From Nitrospira sp. CG24D (GTDB lineage: Bacteria > Nitrospirota > Nitrospiria > Nitrospirales > Nitrospiraceae): DNA of 64,000 nt. The stretch covers positions 165,650 to 229,649 of the forward strand of contig NEWQ02000013.1 of the NCBI GenBank assembly GCA_002869855.2. The letters are read 5' to 3'. The translations under genes were made by a program, and so were the position numbers. The number at the start of each line of letters is the position of its first letter. The first letter of the stretch is position 1. This document shows positions 7,775 through 16,713 of the stretch, one piece after another. The notes under the pieces are model-generated. The model did no database searches. It was not told the DNA's origin and was given only the letters and a program-made list of their open reading frames with translations.

Positions 7775-8062
7775 TTTTATCGGTATTCCTGGAAATCCTG
7801 CACCAGAACCAATGTCAAAGATAAGGCTCCCGTCTATAAAATTCTCCGCTTTAATAGCTGCGATTGAATCGATGAAATGCTTAATCACGACTTCTTCATC
7901 TTTGACGATGCTTGTTAAATTAGTGGTTTTGTTCCACTCTTTAAGCTGTTTCAAATAAATCATAAACTTGCTGACTTGGTCAGCAGTCATATTTATCCCG
8001 ATCGAAGAAGCTGATCTGGACAATAGCGATTGGATATCTGCTCTCTGTTCCACGTGGAACAC
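7775..8062 (-). pseudogene. rsmG: rsmG, 3' half missing (16S rRNA m7G527 methyltransferase)
   Basis: The N-terminal half of RsmG is clear: KFMIYLKQLKEWNKTTNLTSI, then KHFIDSIAAI, then the SAM-binding motif I DIGSGAGFPGIPIK. Homology stops abruptly there, at about 7775. The rest of the methyltransferase (about 100 residues) is absent, and the frame runs on through unrelated residues to 7673. RsmG methylates G527 of 16S rRNA, and this fragment cannot. The most likely original start is GTG 8062, which reads into FHVEQ across the parS palindrome. A longer frame starts at TTG 8122, next to the mnmG stop. The DNA is noticeably more AT-rich than the receiver gene beyond the junction. Confidence 0.85.
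8046..8061. promoter_or_regulatory. parS site (ParB-binding palindrome)
   Basis: TGTTCCACGTGGAACA is a perfect 16-base palindrome matching the conserved bacterial parS consensus (TGTTNCACGTGNAACA). parS sites load ParB for chromosome segregation and cluster near the replication origin, often within the start of rsmG, where they encode FHV(K/E)(H/Q). Here it encodes FHVEQ. No parA or parB is in the window. Confidence 0.88.
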
Positions 8063-8118
8063 ATACGTGATTGAAACTGTGAGGTCAAGGGAAAGGTAGG
8101 AGGAATTCGATGGTCGCG

Positions 8119-10005
8119 TCAAACTTCTGCTGGTTGTTGGCCGTGCCGTTTAAATTTCTCTATTGCGACGATGAGAAGTGAAATAGCTGCAGGAGTGACT
8201 CCTGCAATTCGTGATGCTTGCCCAATTGTTGCCGGTCTCACGCGTGAGAACTTTTCAAGTACTTCACGTGAGAACCCTTGAATGGCTCCATAATCAAAGG
8301 CTAAAGGTATGGCTTTTAGTTCGAGTCTTTTGAATTGTCCAATTTGCTGTAGTTGCCTTCTGATATAGCCTTCATACTTTATTTCCAATTCAACTTCGTC
8401 AATAATTTCATCATCTTCTATGGATAAACCATCAAATTTCATCAAGAGATCTCTATATGAATATTCCTGCCTTTTGAGTAGCTGTGCAAATGTTTGGGAC
8501 GAGTGGCGATCATCAATGGTTGCCCAGTTCAACCGTACGCAAATTTCATCCGTAATTCTTGGCCTGGTTATGCTCAGTCGACCAATTTCGCTGGCAATAC
8601 CGTCCCGCTTCTTCAGGAGCCGATCGTAACTATGCTGTGAAACCAATCCGACCTGGTGGCCGATATCCATTAAGCGTAGATCAGCATTTCCATGTCTCAG
8701 GAGGAGCCGGTATTCGGCTCGCGATGTAAACATACGATATGGCTCACGCGCGTCTTTCGTAATCAAATCGTCGATGAGCACACCGATGTAGGCTTGCGAT
8801 CGATCAAGAATGAGTGGTTCCAATCCTTGAATCTTCAATACCGCGTTGATTCCAGCCATGACTCCTTGAGCCGCCGCCTCTTCATACCCAGATGTTCCAT
8901 TGATCTGCCCCGCATGATAGAGCCCGGAAACGTACTTTGTTTCAAGCGTTGGGTGGAGTTGACGTGGAGGAAAATAGTCGTATTCAATCGCATAGCCAGG
9001 TTTGAGCATTTTGGCGTGCTCAAGGCCTGGGATGGTGCGAAGTATTTCGCTCTGTACATCAACTGGAAGGCTTGTTGAAATCCCGTTCGGATAAAACTCT
9101 TTTGTATCAATGCCTTCCGGCTCAATAAATATTTGATGCCGTTCCCGCTCGGCAAAGCGTACAACTTTGTCTTCAATCGATGGGCAGTAGCGCGGCCCAA
9201 TTGAGTCGATGACTCCGCTATAGAGCGGAGATCGATCGAGATTCTCACGGATAATATCGTGGGTTTGTTTGTTCGTATAAGTTAAATGGCAGGGAAGCTG
9301 AGGCGTGGAAATGCGCTCCGTACGATGGGAAAATGGCGTGGGAGGGTTGTCCCCAGGCTGCGGTACCATGACCGAGAAATCAATCGAATCTCGATCGAGT
9401 CGCGGCGGGGTGCCGGTCTTCAGTCGGCCCAGTTCGAACCCCAAATCGCGCATGCAATCGGAAAGGTGTTCTGCGGAGGCTTCTCCAGCGCGCCCGGCCG
9501 GAAAGTGGTTCAGGCCGATGTGAATAAGTCCCTTAAGGAAAGTACCTGATGTAAGGACTACCGCGAGCGCGTTGACCGTCACCCCATCTCCTGTCACCAC
9601 GCCGGTTACGCACGGCCCTGAAGTGAGGAGTCGATCAACAGTACCTTCTTGAATCGTGAGGCAGGACTCAGTAGCTAGGGTCTGTTGCATGGCCATGCGA
9701 TACAGTTTCTTGTCGCATTGCGCGCGCAACGCTCTGACTGCCGGTCCTTTGCTTGTATTGATAAACCTGAATTGTATGCCGGCTTGATCTGTGTTCCGGC
9801 CCATCTCCCCGCCAAGGGCATCGATTTCTTTCACCAGGTGGCCTTTGGCAATTCCCCCGACAGCGGGATTGCAGGACATCTGGGCGATTCGATCCTTTTC
9901 CATGGTGAGCAACAGGGTTCGCGCACCCATGCGAGCTGAAGCGAGAGCGGCTTCGCACCCCGCATGTCCCCCACCGACCACGATCACATCGAAGGTCTGA
10001 CTCAT
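8119..10005 (-). CDS. mnmG: tRNA uridine-34 carboxymethylaminomethyl enzyme MnmG (GidA)
   Basis: This 628-residue flavoprotein works with MnmE to form cmnm5U34 in tRNA anticodons. The FAD-binding [10 protein letters not shown] is at residues 11-20. Family signatures include [70 protein letters not shown] and [12 protein letters not shown]. The C-terminal part that contacts MnmE and tRNA is complete ([19 protein letters not shown]). It follows mnmE by about ten bases and precedes rsmG on the minus strand, the usual arrangement near bacterial origins. Confidence 0.97.
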   Translation of the reverse strand: MSQTFDVIVVGGGHAGCEAALASARMGARTLLLTMEKDRIAQMSCNPAVGGIAKGHLVKEIDALGGEMGRNTDQAGIQFRFINTSKGPAVRALRAQCDKKLYRMAMQQTLATESCLTIQEGTVDRLLTSGPCVTGVVTGDGVTVNALAVVLTSGTFLKGLIHIGLNHFPAGRAGEASAEHLSDCMRDLGFELGRLKTGTPPRLDRDSIDFSVMVPQPGDNPPTPFSHRTERISTPQLPCHLTYTNKQTHDIIRENLDRSPLYSGVIDSIGPRYCPSIEDKVVRFAERERHQIFIEPEGIDTKEFYPNGISTSLPVDVQSEILRTIPGLEHAKMLKPGYAIEYDYFPPRQLHPTLETKYVSGLYHAGQINGTSGYEEAAAQGVMAGINAVLKIQGLEPLILDRSQAYIGVLIDDLITKDAREPYRMFTSRAEYRLLLRHGNADLRLMDIGHQVGLVSQHSYDRLLKKRDGIASEIGRLSITRPRITDEICVRLNWATIDDRHSSQTFAQLLKRQEYSYRDLLMKFDGLSIEDDEIIDEVELEIKYEGYIRRQLQQIGQFKRLELKAIPLAFDYGAIQGFSREVLEKFSRVRPATIGQASRIAGVTPAAISLLIVAIEKFKRHGQQPAEV

Positions 10006-10015
10006 AAATCACCAA

Positions 10016-11449
10016 TTATTTTCCGATACAGAACTGAGAGAAGATTCGATTGAGGACCTCATCTGAGGTAATGGCTCCAGTAATTTCCCCCAGGGCATCC
10101 GCGGCGCCTCGTAAATCCACTGCCACGCATTCCGGAGGAGTGCCTGACTCGATCGATTCAAGGGCCTTTGCCAGATAGTCCCGGCATCTGAGAAGAATCT
10201 CCTGATGTCGAATATTTGTAATCGTGACACTTTGTGCTGGTTCGAGAATGCGGAGTCCAACTCTGTCTGTGATGATCTCCCGCAATGTCTTGAGCCCTTC
10301 ACCCGTCACGGTCGATATCGGCAACGATACCACATTAGCTGGCAAAGAGAGGTAGGCAGACAAGCCCTCTACCTGGCCTGAAGTGAGCAGGTCTATCTTG
10401 TTCAGCACGACGACAAACTTTCTGCCGTCAAACATGGGGATGTCAAATATTGGGGCAGCCTGGGCCAAATCATTCGCGTCAATCACAATAATAAGAAGGT
10501 CGGCATCGCGCACAGCATCTTCCGTACGGCGAATGCCTTCTCGCTCAATTTCATCGCTGGTGTCCCGTAGCCCGGCGGTGTCGACGAGGGAAAGCGTACA
10601 TCCGTCGAAGTGAACGGTCTCCTCGATCAGGTCGCGTGTCGTCCCGGGAGTATTTGTGACGATTGCTCGACTATCTCCCAGTAATCTATTCAGCAGGCTG
10701 GACTTACCGACATTGGGTCGACCCACGATGACGACTCGTGCCCCTTCTCTCAATACACGGCCGGTCCTGGATGAATTCAGTGCGGCTCCGACTACGTCCG
10801 CCGTCTCACATAACACCTTCATCAATTCATCACGACCAACGAATTCGATATCTTCTTCAACGAAATCAATCCCCGCTTCAAGCTGCGCCAGCATAGCCAA
10901 GAGTCGTGATCTCAATTGATCGACTTCCTGTTTCAGGTCTCCCCGGAGGTGGCGTTGAGCGATGGCCAAGCTCTGCTCGGACGTGGCCTTGATTGTCGCG
11001 AGGACACCTTCAGCTTGAGACAAGTCCAAACGGCCATTCAAAAAAGCGCGTTTGGTAAATTCTCCAGGAGTTGCAAGGCGGCATCCTGCCTGTAGGCAAG
11101 ATTCAGAAATCATGGCCAACACAGCTTGGCTTCCATGCGCGTGAATTTCGATGACATCCTCTGCCGTATACGAGCGCGGAGCTTTCATGTACACCACGAG
11201 CGCTTCATCAATGGGAGCTAGGACGCGGAAAGACGCTTCAGATACTGAAACGTTCACAGGCAAGATATCGGCCAGATGGAGACGGTGCGACTCTATTGTG
11301 CACAGGGGGATTCCCGAACGAATGCGAATAAACCGGCTGGCAATTGCGAGGGTATCAGGCCCGCTGATTCGTATAATTCCAATCCCCCCTTCGCCCACCG
11401 GGGTAGCGACGGCGCAGATCGTATCTCCTGACCCTCCAGCATTTAGCAT
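10016..11449 (-). CDS. mnmE: tRNA modification GTPase MnmE (TrmE)
   Basis: This 477-residue protein has an N-terminal formyl-THF-binding domain (ICAVATPVGEGGIGIIRISG), a helical domain, and an inserted G domain with P-loop GRPNVGKSS at about 243-250, NTPGTTRD, DTAGLRDT and NKIDLL. The C-terminus is the conserved FCIGK, whose Cys is characteristic of the family. With MnmG it modifies U34 of tRNAs. It lies between yidC and mnmG on the minus strand. Confidence 0.97.
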   Translation of the reverse strand: MLNAGGSGDTICAVATPVGEGGIGIIRISGPDTLAIASRFIRIRSGIPLCTIESHRLHLADILPVNVSVSEASFRVLAPIDEALVVYMKAPRSYTAEDVIEIHAHGSQAVLAMISESCLQAGCRLATPGEFTKRAFLNGRLDLSQAEGVLATIKATSEQSLAIAQRHLRGDLKQEVDQLRSRLLAMLAQLEAGIDFVEEDIEFVGRDELMKVLCETADVVGAALNSSRTGRVLREGARVVIVGRPNVGKSSLLNRLLGDSRAIVTNTPGTTRDLIEETVHFDGCTLSLVDTAGLRDTSDEIEREGIRRTEDAVRDADLLIIVIDANDLAQAAPIFDIPMFDGRKFVVVLNKIDLLTSGQVEGLSAYLSLPANVVSLPISTVTGEGLKTLREIITDRVGLRILEPAQSVTITNIRHQEILLRCRDYLAKALESIESGTPPECVAVDLRGAADALGEITGAITSDEVLNRIFSQFCIGK

Positions 11450-11522
11450 GGTCGAACTCTATCGTCGATGCCATCCTAGGCTCATCGCAGAACGAATGGC
11501 CATCAGTAAAAAGGCCGATGGT

Positions 11523-13193
11523 TCAAATAACCGGCTTGTTCGCAAAAATCACGCGATCTGTAATCAGCTGCTGGGAAATGGTGAGCACATTATTTGTGAG
11601 CCAGTACAGCACAAGGCCCGCCGGGAAATTGATAAATAGAAAAGTCATAAATGCCGGAAGCATCAACATGATCTTCGCTTGGGTCGGATCCATCGTGGTC
11701 GGAGTAATCTTCTGCTGAACCACCATGGTGACCCCCATAATGATCGGCAGTACATAGTAGGGGTCCTGTACAGACAAGTCTGTAATCCAAGCCATGAAGG
11801 GCGCCTGACGCAGGTCGATGGTCATATAGAGAATATTGAAGAGCGCCACAAAGACCGGCATCTGCAAGACCATCGGGAGGCACCCCCCGACGGGATTCAC
11901 CTTATGATCCCGATAGAGCTTGATTAACTCCTTGTTCAGCCGGTCCCGGTCCTCCTTAAACTTCTCCTGAATCGCCAAGACTTTCGGCTGGATGACCTGC
12001 ATTTGTTTCATCGATTTATAGCTCTTGTACTGGAGCGGCACAAAGAGAACCTTGAGCATCATCGTGAGTAGAATAATGGTCACGCCGTAGTTATGGGTAT
12101 AGTCGTTAATGAAGCGGAGTACATAGAAAATCGGCTTGGCGACAGCTTTCACAACTCCCCAGCTGCCGAAAACAAACCAGCCGAAGTCGATCGTGTCTTC
12201 AATTCCAATTTGCATCGCCACGAGGGTGTCGTACTCTTTAGGGCCGGCGTAGAGCTGGAGGTTCAACGGGGAACCAGATGGCTGAACGGGAAAGCGCACG
12301 CTTCCGGAAAGCAGTTTGTCGCCTTCTTTCTTGACCACTGTGGACGAGGCCTGCTTCGGGATCAACACGGAAAGAAAATATTTATCTTGCAGCGCGAGCC
12401 AGTGCACGGCGCCTTTGCGTTCGATCTCAGAGTCCGGTGCATCTTTATCAACCTTATCATCGACGAAGGAGGCCGAGCCGATTTGGCCAATCAAACCATC
12501 GCCCCATTCCACGATTCCGAAATTCGTCCCTAGCCCGATGGTCAGATCACCGTCCAGACCAGTCGATCGAATTGCGATATCGACCAGGTAGCTGTCGACA
12601 TGGAAGGTCAGGATTTTCTCGAGCAGCAGATTCTTCGAGTCATCACGAAGCTGGAACGTGATGTGGCCAATCGGATGGGAGCTATCGAGGGTGGAGAAAT
12701 CTCGCGAAACGGTGTAGAGCCCGTTACCCAATGCCTTGGTCAATTCTGCATCGGCCGTGACGACGGCTAATGGCCCGGGAAACTTCGATCCCTGCCTGAC
12801 CAATTGAACCGGCGCCGAATCGGTTGCGGTCTGTTGATACCGCTTCAATTCCCAGCTCGTTAGGACCGCACCGCGAGTCGAGACTTTCGCGCGATACAGA
12901 TCAGTCTCAACACTCACAAGCTCTTCCATTGGGGTGAGCGGAGAAGCCGATCCTTCAAGCCCTGGTGAGGGGATTTGGCTTTGTCCTGGCGTCTGTGCCG
13001 CGCTCGGGCTAGACGGTGCCGATATCGGTGCGGCGTCAGTTGACGAGGACACCGGTCCCGCCTCAGGTGACATGGAGGCCTCTTGTGTGGGCAAGGGCTG
13101 AGGGAGCCAGCCCATCTCTTTCAGCGCATAGTCGTATCCGAAAATAATCGCCAGCGATAACACCAAAAAAACGATGACCCGTTTCTCCATCAT
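11523..13193 (-). CDS. yidC: Membrane protein insertase YidC
   Basis: This 556-residue inner-membrane insertase has an N-terminal membrane helix (residues 5-20), a Pro/Ser/Ala-rich linker (about 30-90), a large periplasmic beta domain (about 95-330), and a C-terminal five-helix insertase core. The core contains GVTIILLTMMLKVLFVPL, LIKLYRDHKVNPVGGCLPMVLQMPVFVALFNILY and a final FINFPAGLVLYWLTNN. The positively charged hydrophilic groove is typical. It inserts membrane proteins with or without Sec. Two ATG codons stand at the start. yidD and rnpA are upstream, and no jag gene follows. Confidence 0.96.
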   Translation of the reverse strand: MMEKRVIVFLVLSLAIIFGYDYALKEMGWLPQPLPTQEASMSPEAGPVSSSTDAAPISAPSSPSAAQTPGQSQIPSPGLEGSASPLTPMEELVSVETDLYRAKVSTRGAVLTSWELKRYQQTATDSAPVQLVRQGSKFPGPLAVVTADAELTKALGNGLYTVSRDFSTLDSSHPIGHITFQLRDDSKNLLLEKILTFHVDSYLVDIAIRSTGLDGDLTIGLGTNFGIVEWGDGLIGQIGSASFVDDKVDKDAPDSEIERKGAVHWLALQDKYFLSVLIPKQASSTVVKKEGDKLLSGSVRFPVQPSGSPLNLQLYAGPKEYDTLVAMQIGIEDTIDFGWFVFGSWGVVKAVAKPIFYVLRFINDYTHNYGVTIILLTMMLKVLFVPLQYKSYKSMKQMQVIQPKVLAIQEKFKEDRDRLNKELIKLYRDHKVNPVGGCLPMVLQMPVFVALFNILYMTIDLRQAPFMAWITDLSVQDPYYVLPIIMGVTMVVQQKITPTTMDPTQAKIMLMLPAFMTFLFINFPAGLVLYWLTNNVLTISQQLITDRVIFANKPVI

Positions 13194-13224
13194 CTAGATA
13201 CGTACCTTCTTCAACAACGTTGAA

Positions 13225-13437
13225 CTATTTTTTAACCGGGTCAAATCCACCGGCATGAAAGGGATGGCATTTCAGTAAGCGGATCACGGTCAGTCCCAGG
13301 CCTTCCAAGCAGCCTCGCTGGCGTATGGCATCCATCGCGTATTGGGAGCAGGTCGGATCAAATCGGCATGCTGGGCTCAACCACGGTGAGATCACATATC
13401 GGTAGCCTTGAATCAGCCCCACCAGGAGACGGCGCAT
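13225..13437 (-). CDS. yidD: Membrane protein insertion efficiency factor YidD
   Basis: This 70-residue protein has the YidD signature: GLIQGYRYVISPWLSPACRFDPTCSQYAMDAI and LLKCHPFHAGGFDPVK, with its three conserved cysteines. An N-terminal amphipathic helix associates it with the inner membrane, where it assists YidC. It begins a few bases after the rnpA stop and is followed 31 bases later by yidC. Confidence 0.95.
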   Translation of the reverse strand: MRRLLVGLIQGYRYVISPWLSPACRFDPTCSQYAMDAIRQRGCLEGLGLTVIRLLKCHPFHAGGFDPVKK

Positions 13438-13438
13438 G

Positions 13439-13801
13439 CTAGATCGGCCTCGCGATCAGAAGGCGATGTTTGGACAGTGTGGCGGTCCACAATTCCTTTA
13501 GGTCGCCGAACGAAAGAGTCAGTGCATCTCGCTTGGGGAATACGAGCAGGTGGTAGCCCGGAATCAAGTCTGGATAGATGGCTCTGACGAGCTCGCGGAA
13601 GCGTCGCTTGGACCGATTGCGTTTGACCGCATTGCCAAATCGCCTGCCGACGACGATTCCAACCTGACTCACAGAATCCTCCGTCCGGCTCGCGAGCAAA
13701 TTGAAACATTGCGTGGAGCTGCGACGCCCGTGCCGCTTCACTTGTTCAATATCTCGACTGACTCGCAAGAACATAGTGCCAGTTCTGGCTTGTGAGCTCA
13801 T
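13439..13801 (-). CDS. rnpA: Ribonuclease P protein component RnpA
   Basis: This 120-residue basic protein carries the RNR signature GRRFGNAVKRNRSKRRFRELVR at about residues 51-73, which contacts the RNase P RNA. The following segment GYHLLVFPKRDA is also typical. It processes the 5' ends of tRNA precursors together with the catalytic RNA. An internal Met at residue 10 is an alternative start. It lies between rpmH and yidD, separated from rpmH by an unusually long 191 bases. Confidence 0.93.
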   Translation of the reverse strand: MSSQARTGTMFLRVSRDIEQVKRHGRRSSTQCFNLLASRTEDSVSQVGIVVGRRFGNAVKRNRSKRRFRELVRAIYPDLIPGYHLLVFPKRDALTLSFGDLKELWTATLSKHRLLIARPI

Positions 13802-13992
13802 ATTGTGACGCCCACCAGTATGTGAGTATGTTCGTCGGCGGCGGTAACCGGCAGGAGTCGAGTAGACAGCCCATCACGTAGGGCGTAAGGAGAAGCAGAT
13901 CCCTTCTCCAGGCTGCACGCACTGGAACTCATGCGGAGCAAGCTAGGCAAGCCTTCGAATCAAGCCCCTCAACGGCATCTGAGATTGAAACG

Positions 13993-14130
13993 CTAGACTG
14001 CCAGCCGAGCGCGGCCTTTTGCGCGGCGGCGTGCCAGGACCTTCCGTCCGTTCTTTGTGCTCATGCGTTTGCGAAACCCATGCTCGCGCTTCTTTTTCAA
14101 GTTTGAAGGCTGCTGAGATGTAAAAGACAT
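13993..14130 (-). CDS. rpmH: 50S ribosomal protein L34
   Basis: This 45-residue, strongly basic protein has the L34 core [20 protein letters not shown] followed by [10 protein letters not shown]. The N-terminus ([14 protein letters not shown]) is slightly longer than the usual MKRTYQPS form. The ATG at 14130 has a GAGGGGGAT ribosome binding site upstream. It heads the classical rpmH-rnpA-yidD-yidC cluster on the minus strand. Confidence 0.96.
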   Translation of the reverse strand: MSFTSQQPSNLKKKREHGFRKRMSTKNGRKVLARRRAKGRARLAV

Positions 14131-14539
14131 AACAATCCCCCTCGGACATCACGTTTCGTTTAGATAATCGAGTTGCGCATTATATTGGCCATGTACTCAG
14201 GTGTCAATTTACTCACGGCTTCAAAACGGATTAATTATCGGTGCAATTAATTTCAACAGGAGGCAGGCATCAGACCGTAAGACGTTAATTTCTGAGGCGT
14301 TTTTGTATCTTCGCTAGCCAGAGTGCCACAGGGGGCACCTCCTCTGATGTCCCCCTTCCTTCATAAACAGGCGGTTCTCTATATATCCATGCAATAAATA
14401 GGTGAAATAAGCGTGGCACTAAGATTGCCAGTAGCTATGAATGAATGATCGCGCTATCGCTTTGACCGCTTGATGGCAGGTCCGATACTTCGGTGAGCAT
14501 CACACATTCAATCACTTACATTTCAGGAGGTTCACTCAC
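14131..14539. other. Intergenic region between divergent rpmH and the 14540 gene
   Basis: These 409 bases contain no credible gene. The part nearest rpmH is AT-rich and must hold its promoter. An imperfect hairpin (GAGTGCC/GGCACCTC) lies near 14320. A sigma-54-type promoter at 14414-14429 faces the plus-strand genes. No DnaA boxes of the TTATCCACA type were found, so I do not call an origin. Confidence 0.6.
14414..14429 (+). promoter_or_regulatory. Sigma-54 (RpoN) -24/-12 promoter
   Basis: TGGCACTAAGATTGCC matches the RpoN consensus TGGCACG-N4-TTGCW, with the invariant GG and GC exactly ten bases apart. Transcription would start near 14440, about 100 bases before the gene at 14540. No activator gene is adjacent. 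Confidence 0.7.
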
Positions 14540-14800
14540 ATGGGTAAAATTTTAGCCAGCCTGGTTGCTCTTACAATGAGCGCGGTGTTTTCAACCGGTA
14601 CCTATCTGCATGCGCAAGAAACCGCTCCGGCCCCAACCACCTCGGCCCCCGTTGCACCTGCCGTGGCTCCTGCTGTTCCTGCCATGAGTGCCCCGGCTGA
14701 AACTGAAAAGAAAATGGACGGAGAAAAGGAAAAGAAGAGCAAGAAAGGCAAGAAGGCCGGCAAAGGCAAGAAAAAGGGCAAGGAAAAGAAGAACGGTTAA
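14540..14800 (+). CDS. Small secreted Ala/Pro- and Lys-rich protein
   Basis: This 86-residue protein has an N-terminal signal peptide (about residues 1-25, ending LHAQ). An Ala/Pro-rich stretch (residues 28-55) leads to a strongly basic Lys/Gly/Glu tail (residues 56-86, GKKAGKGKKKGKEKK). No known domain is present. The extended basic tail suggests binding to peptidoglycan, lipid or nucleic acid in the periplasm, but that is inference. The ribosome binding site CAGGAGG is strong, and a sigma-54-type promoter lies upstream. It heads a run of envelope genes. Confidence 0.7.
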   Translation: MGKILASLVALTMSAVFSTGTYLHAQETAPAPTTSAPVAPAVAPAVPAMSAPAETEKKMDGEKEKKSKKGKKAGKGKKKGKEKKNG

Positions 14801-14922
14801 GTCTTCTCCTCCTTTGCGTCCGAGGCTGAGAAGGTCGCTCATGTTCAGTGAGAGATCTTCTCAGCCGAAGGAGCCCGAAGTGTGCACGGCAGTCCCCCCG
14901 CTCGAACCTTAAGGAGAATATG

Positions 14923-15543
14923 ATGAACGTCACAATCAATCGGCTCGCGCCACTGATGCTCGGAGCCATTTTGCTCGCAGGCTGCGCCAAGCCTCCGGCC
15001 GAGCAAATCGATGCAGCTGAAAAGGCACTGAAGGAAGCTCAGATGAGCGGAGCGGCAACCTATACCGCACAAGAATATGCCAAGCTCGAAGCGTCCTTGA
15101 CTGCCATGAAAAAAGAAGTGACGGATCAGGACGGAAAGTTTGCCCTCTTTCGTGACTACGGGAAAGCCGAGCAACTTGCGGCTTCTGCCAAGGCCGACGG
15201 TGAACGGGTGAAGGCCGACGCAGTGAAAAAGAAGGAAGAGGCTAAGGCTGGCGCGCTTCAGGCACAGCAAGTCGCTCAGGAAGCGGTGAAGTCGTCAGTT
15301 GAACTCGTGGCCAGCGCTCCCGTGGGCAAAGACCGTGCAGCACTTGAGGCCATCAAGAATGATGTCGAGGCCTTGAAAGCGTCGTTGAATCAGATTCAAT
15401 TGGCGATCGATAAAGAAGACTATCCGGCTGCCCAGACTCAGGCAAAAGCCATCCATGACAAGGGGCAAGCAGTCTCTGCGGAGTTACAGAATGCCTTGGC
15501 GAAAGTGGGGAAGGGAAAACCTTCTGCGCATAAGAAAAAGTAA
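14923..15543 (+). CDS. Lipoprotein with helical, alanine-rich repeats
   Basis: A lipoprotein signal is evident: RLAPLMLGAILLAGC, with the lipidated Cys at about residue 21. The mature part is nearly all helical and rich in Ala, Lys and Glu (AEKALKEAQMSGAATYTAQEYAKLEASL, KADGERVKADAVKKKEEAKA), resembling DUF4398-type envelope coiled-coil proteins. AAGGAG sits six bases before the ATG at 14923, which decides this start over an upstream ATG at 14848. It lies between the Lys-rich secreted protein and two L,D-transpeptidases, so a structural role at the cell wall is plausible. Confidence 0.72.
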   Translation: MNVTINRLAPLMLGAILLAGCAKPPAEQIDAAEKALKEAQMSGAATYTAQEYAKLEASLTAMKKEVTDQDGKFALFRDYGKAEQLAASAKADGERVKADAVKKKEEAKAGALQAQQVAQEAVKSSVELVASAPVGKDRAALEAIKNDVEALKASLNQIQLAIDKEDYPAAQTQAKAIHDKGQAVSAELQNALAKVGKGKPSAHKKK

Positions 15544-15557
15544 GGTAGTATTGATTG

Positions 15558-16703
15558 ATGGCTACGGTTTTAGTGAAAAATGGTCTGATCGCTCTCGCCC
15601 AGGGATTCTTCTTGGCGGGGGCGCTCTCCGCCTGTGTCCAAGCTATTCCGCCTGAACTGGTCAGTGCGATCGATCGGATCGATCAGCAACTGGTCGCGCT
15701 CAAAGCACCGGAAATCGCTCCTGAGGAATATGCCCGTTTCGTGCGGCAATGGGTGCCGCTCCGTGCCCGGGTACAGTCGGATGATGATCTGGTGCGATGG
15801 CCGTGGGAAACGAATGAGCTTGAAACAGAGCTTCGTCGGCTCCACGAAGAGGGTGGGAGTACCCTCGCGAAGCTGCATGGTGAACGACAAGCACAACAGC
15901 ACCGTGCTCAACTGAACGTGCGTCGTGTGGAAGAACGGTTACGCGCGCTATCGTCACAAATTGATGCCATTGATGGCCGCATTGTTTTAGGGGGGAAGCC
16001 CGTCCAAACCGATTTATTGGTGAAGCAGGCCCGATCCTTCTATGATCAGCATGACTATCAGCGCTCAATTGATGCGGCCGATTTGGCCGGCAAGGCCCTG
16101 CACGTGCAGTCGGCTCTTCTTGCTCGCGAGCTTGGGCGGTATGCCGATGAGCAGCATATCCGCAGTTGGCAGGCCGTGGCGCAGCAGACGATCGAGTGGT
16201 CTCGCACCCACCGATCAACCGCCATTGTCGTCAGCAAGGCAGAGAGAATTCTGACGCTCTATAGGAACGGGAACAAGGTGGTATCATACCCCGTCCGTTT
16301 AGGGTTCAATGGTATTCGTGAAAAACAATTTCAGGGTGACGGTGCGACTCCGGAGGGGCGATACCGCATCACGGATAAGCGCGGAGCGGGCCGGACACAG
16401 TTTTACCGGGCGCTGGTCTTAGACTACCCGAATCAGGACGATCGACGTCGATTTGTACAAGGCAAGAAGATGGGGCGTATCCCTGCCGCGAAGCAGATCG
16501 GAGGCCAGATCGAAATCCACGGCGTCGAAAATGAATTGATGGCGCAAACACTGGGTTGTGTCATGCTCGACAATGTGCAAATGAGTGCGCTGTTCGAGCG
16601 GGTGGAGCCGGGAAGTGTGGTGAGTATCGTCGGCGCATTGACCGGGCGCAACGCAGTCGCAATGGCCTTGGCTCAGTTGGGAGCACACGGAGAAGAAACC
16701 TGA
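15558..16703 (+). CDS. L,D-transpeptidase (YkuD) with N-terminal helical region
   Basis: This protein of about 381 residues has an N-terminal hydrophobic signal ending LSACVQA (possible lipobox LSAC). A long helical region follows (residues 30-215), then a C-terminal YkuD domain: VVSKAERILTLYRNGNKVVSYPVRLG, GATPEGRYRITDKR, and the catalytic stretch IEIHGVENELMAQTLGCVML with His and Cys. These enzymes form 3-3 cross-links in peptidoglycan or attach lipoproteins, using a Cys nucleophile. TTG 15555 is an alternative start. It is followed after ten bases by a second, smaller L,D-transpeptidase gene. Confidence 0.85.
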   Translation: MATVLVKNGLIALAQGFFLAGALSACVQAIPPELVSAIDRIDQQLVALKAPEIAPEEYARFVRQWVPLRARVQSDDDLVRWPWETNELETELRRLHEEGGSTLAKLHGERQAQQHRAQLNVRRVEERLRALSSQIDAIDGRIVLGGKPVQTDLLVKQARSFYDQHDYQRSIDAADLAGKALHVQSALLARELGRYADEQHIRSWQAVAQQTIEWSRTHRSTAIVVSKAERILTLYRNGNKVVSYPVRLGFNGIREKQFQGDGATPEGRYRITDKRGAGRTQFYRALVLDYPNQDDRRRFVQGKKMGRIPAAKQIGGQIEIHGVENELMAQTLGCVMLDNVQMSALFERVEPGSVVSIVGALTGRNAVAMALAQLGAHGEET

Positions 16704-16713
16704 GGCTAGTTAC

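Noticed and set aside
14131..14413. Possible replication origin next to rpmH
   Set aside because: The gene order fits, but no TTATCCACA-type DnaA boxes or 13-mer AT repeats were found, and dnaA is absent from the window.
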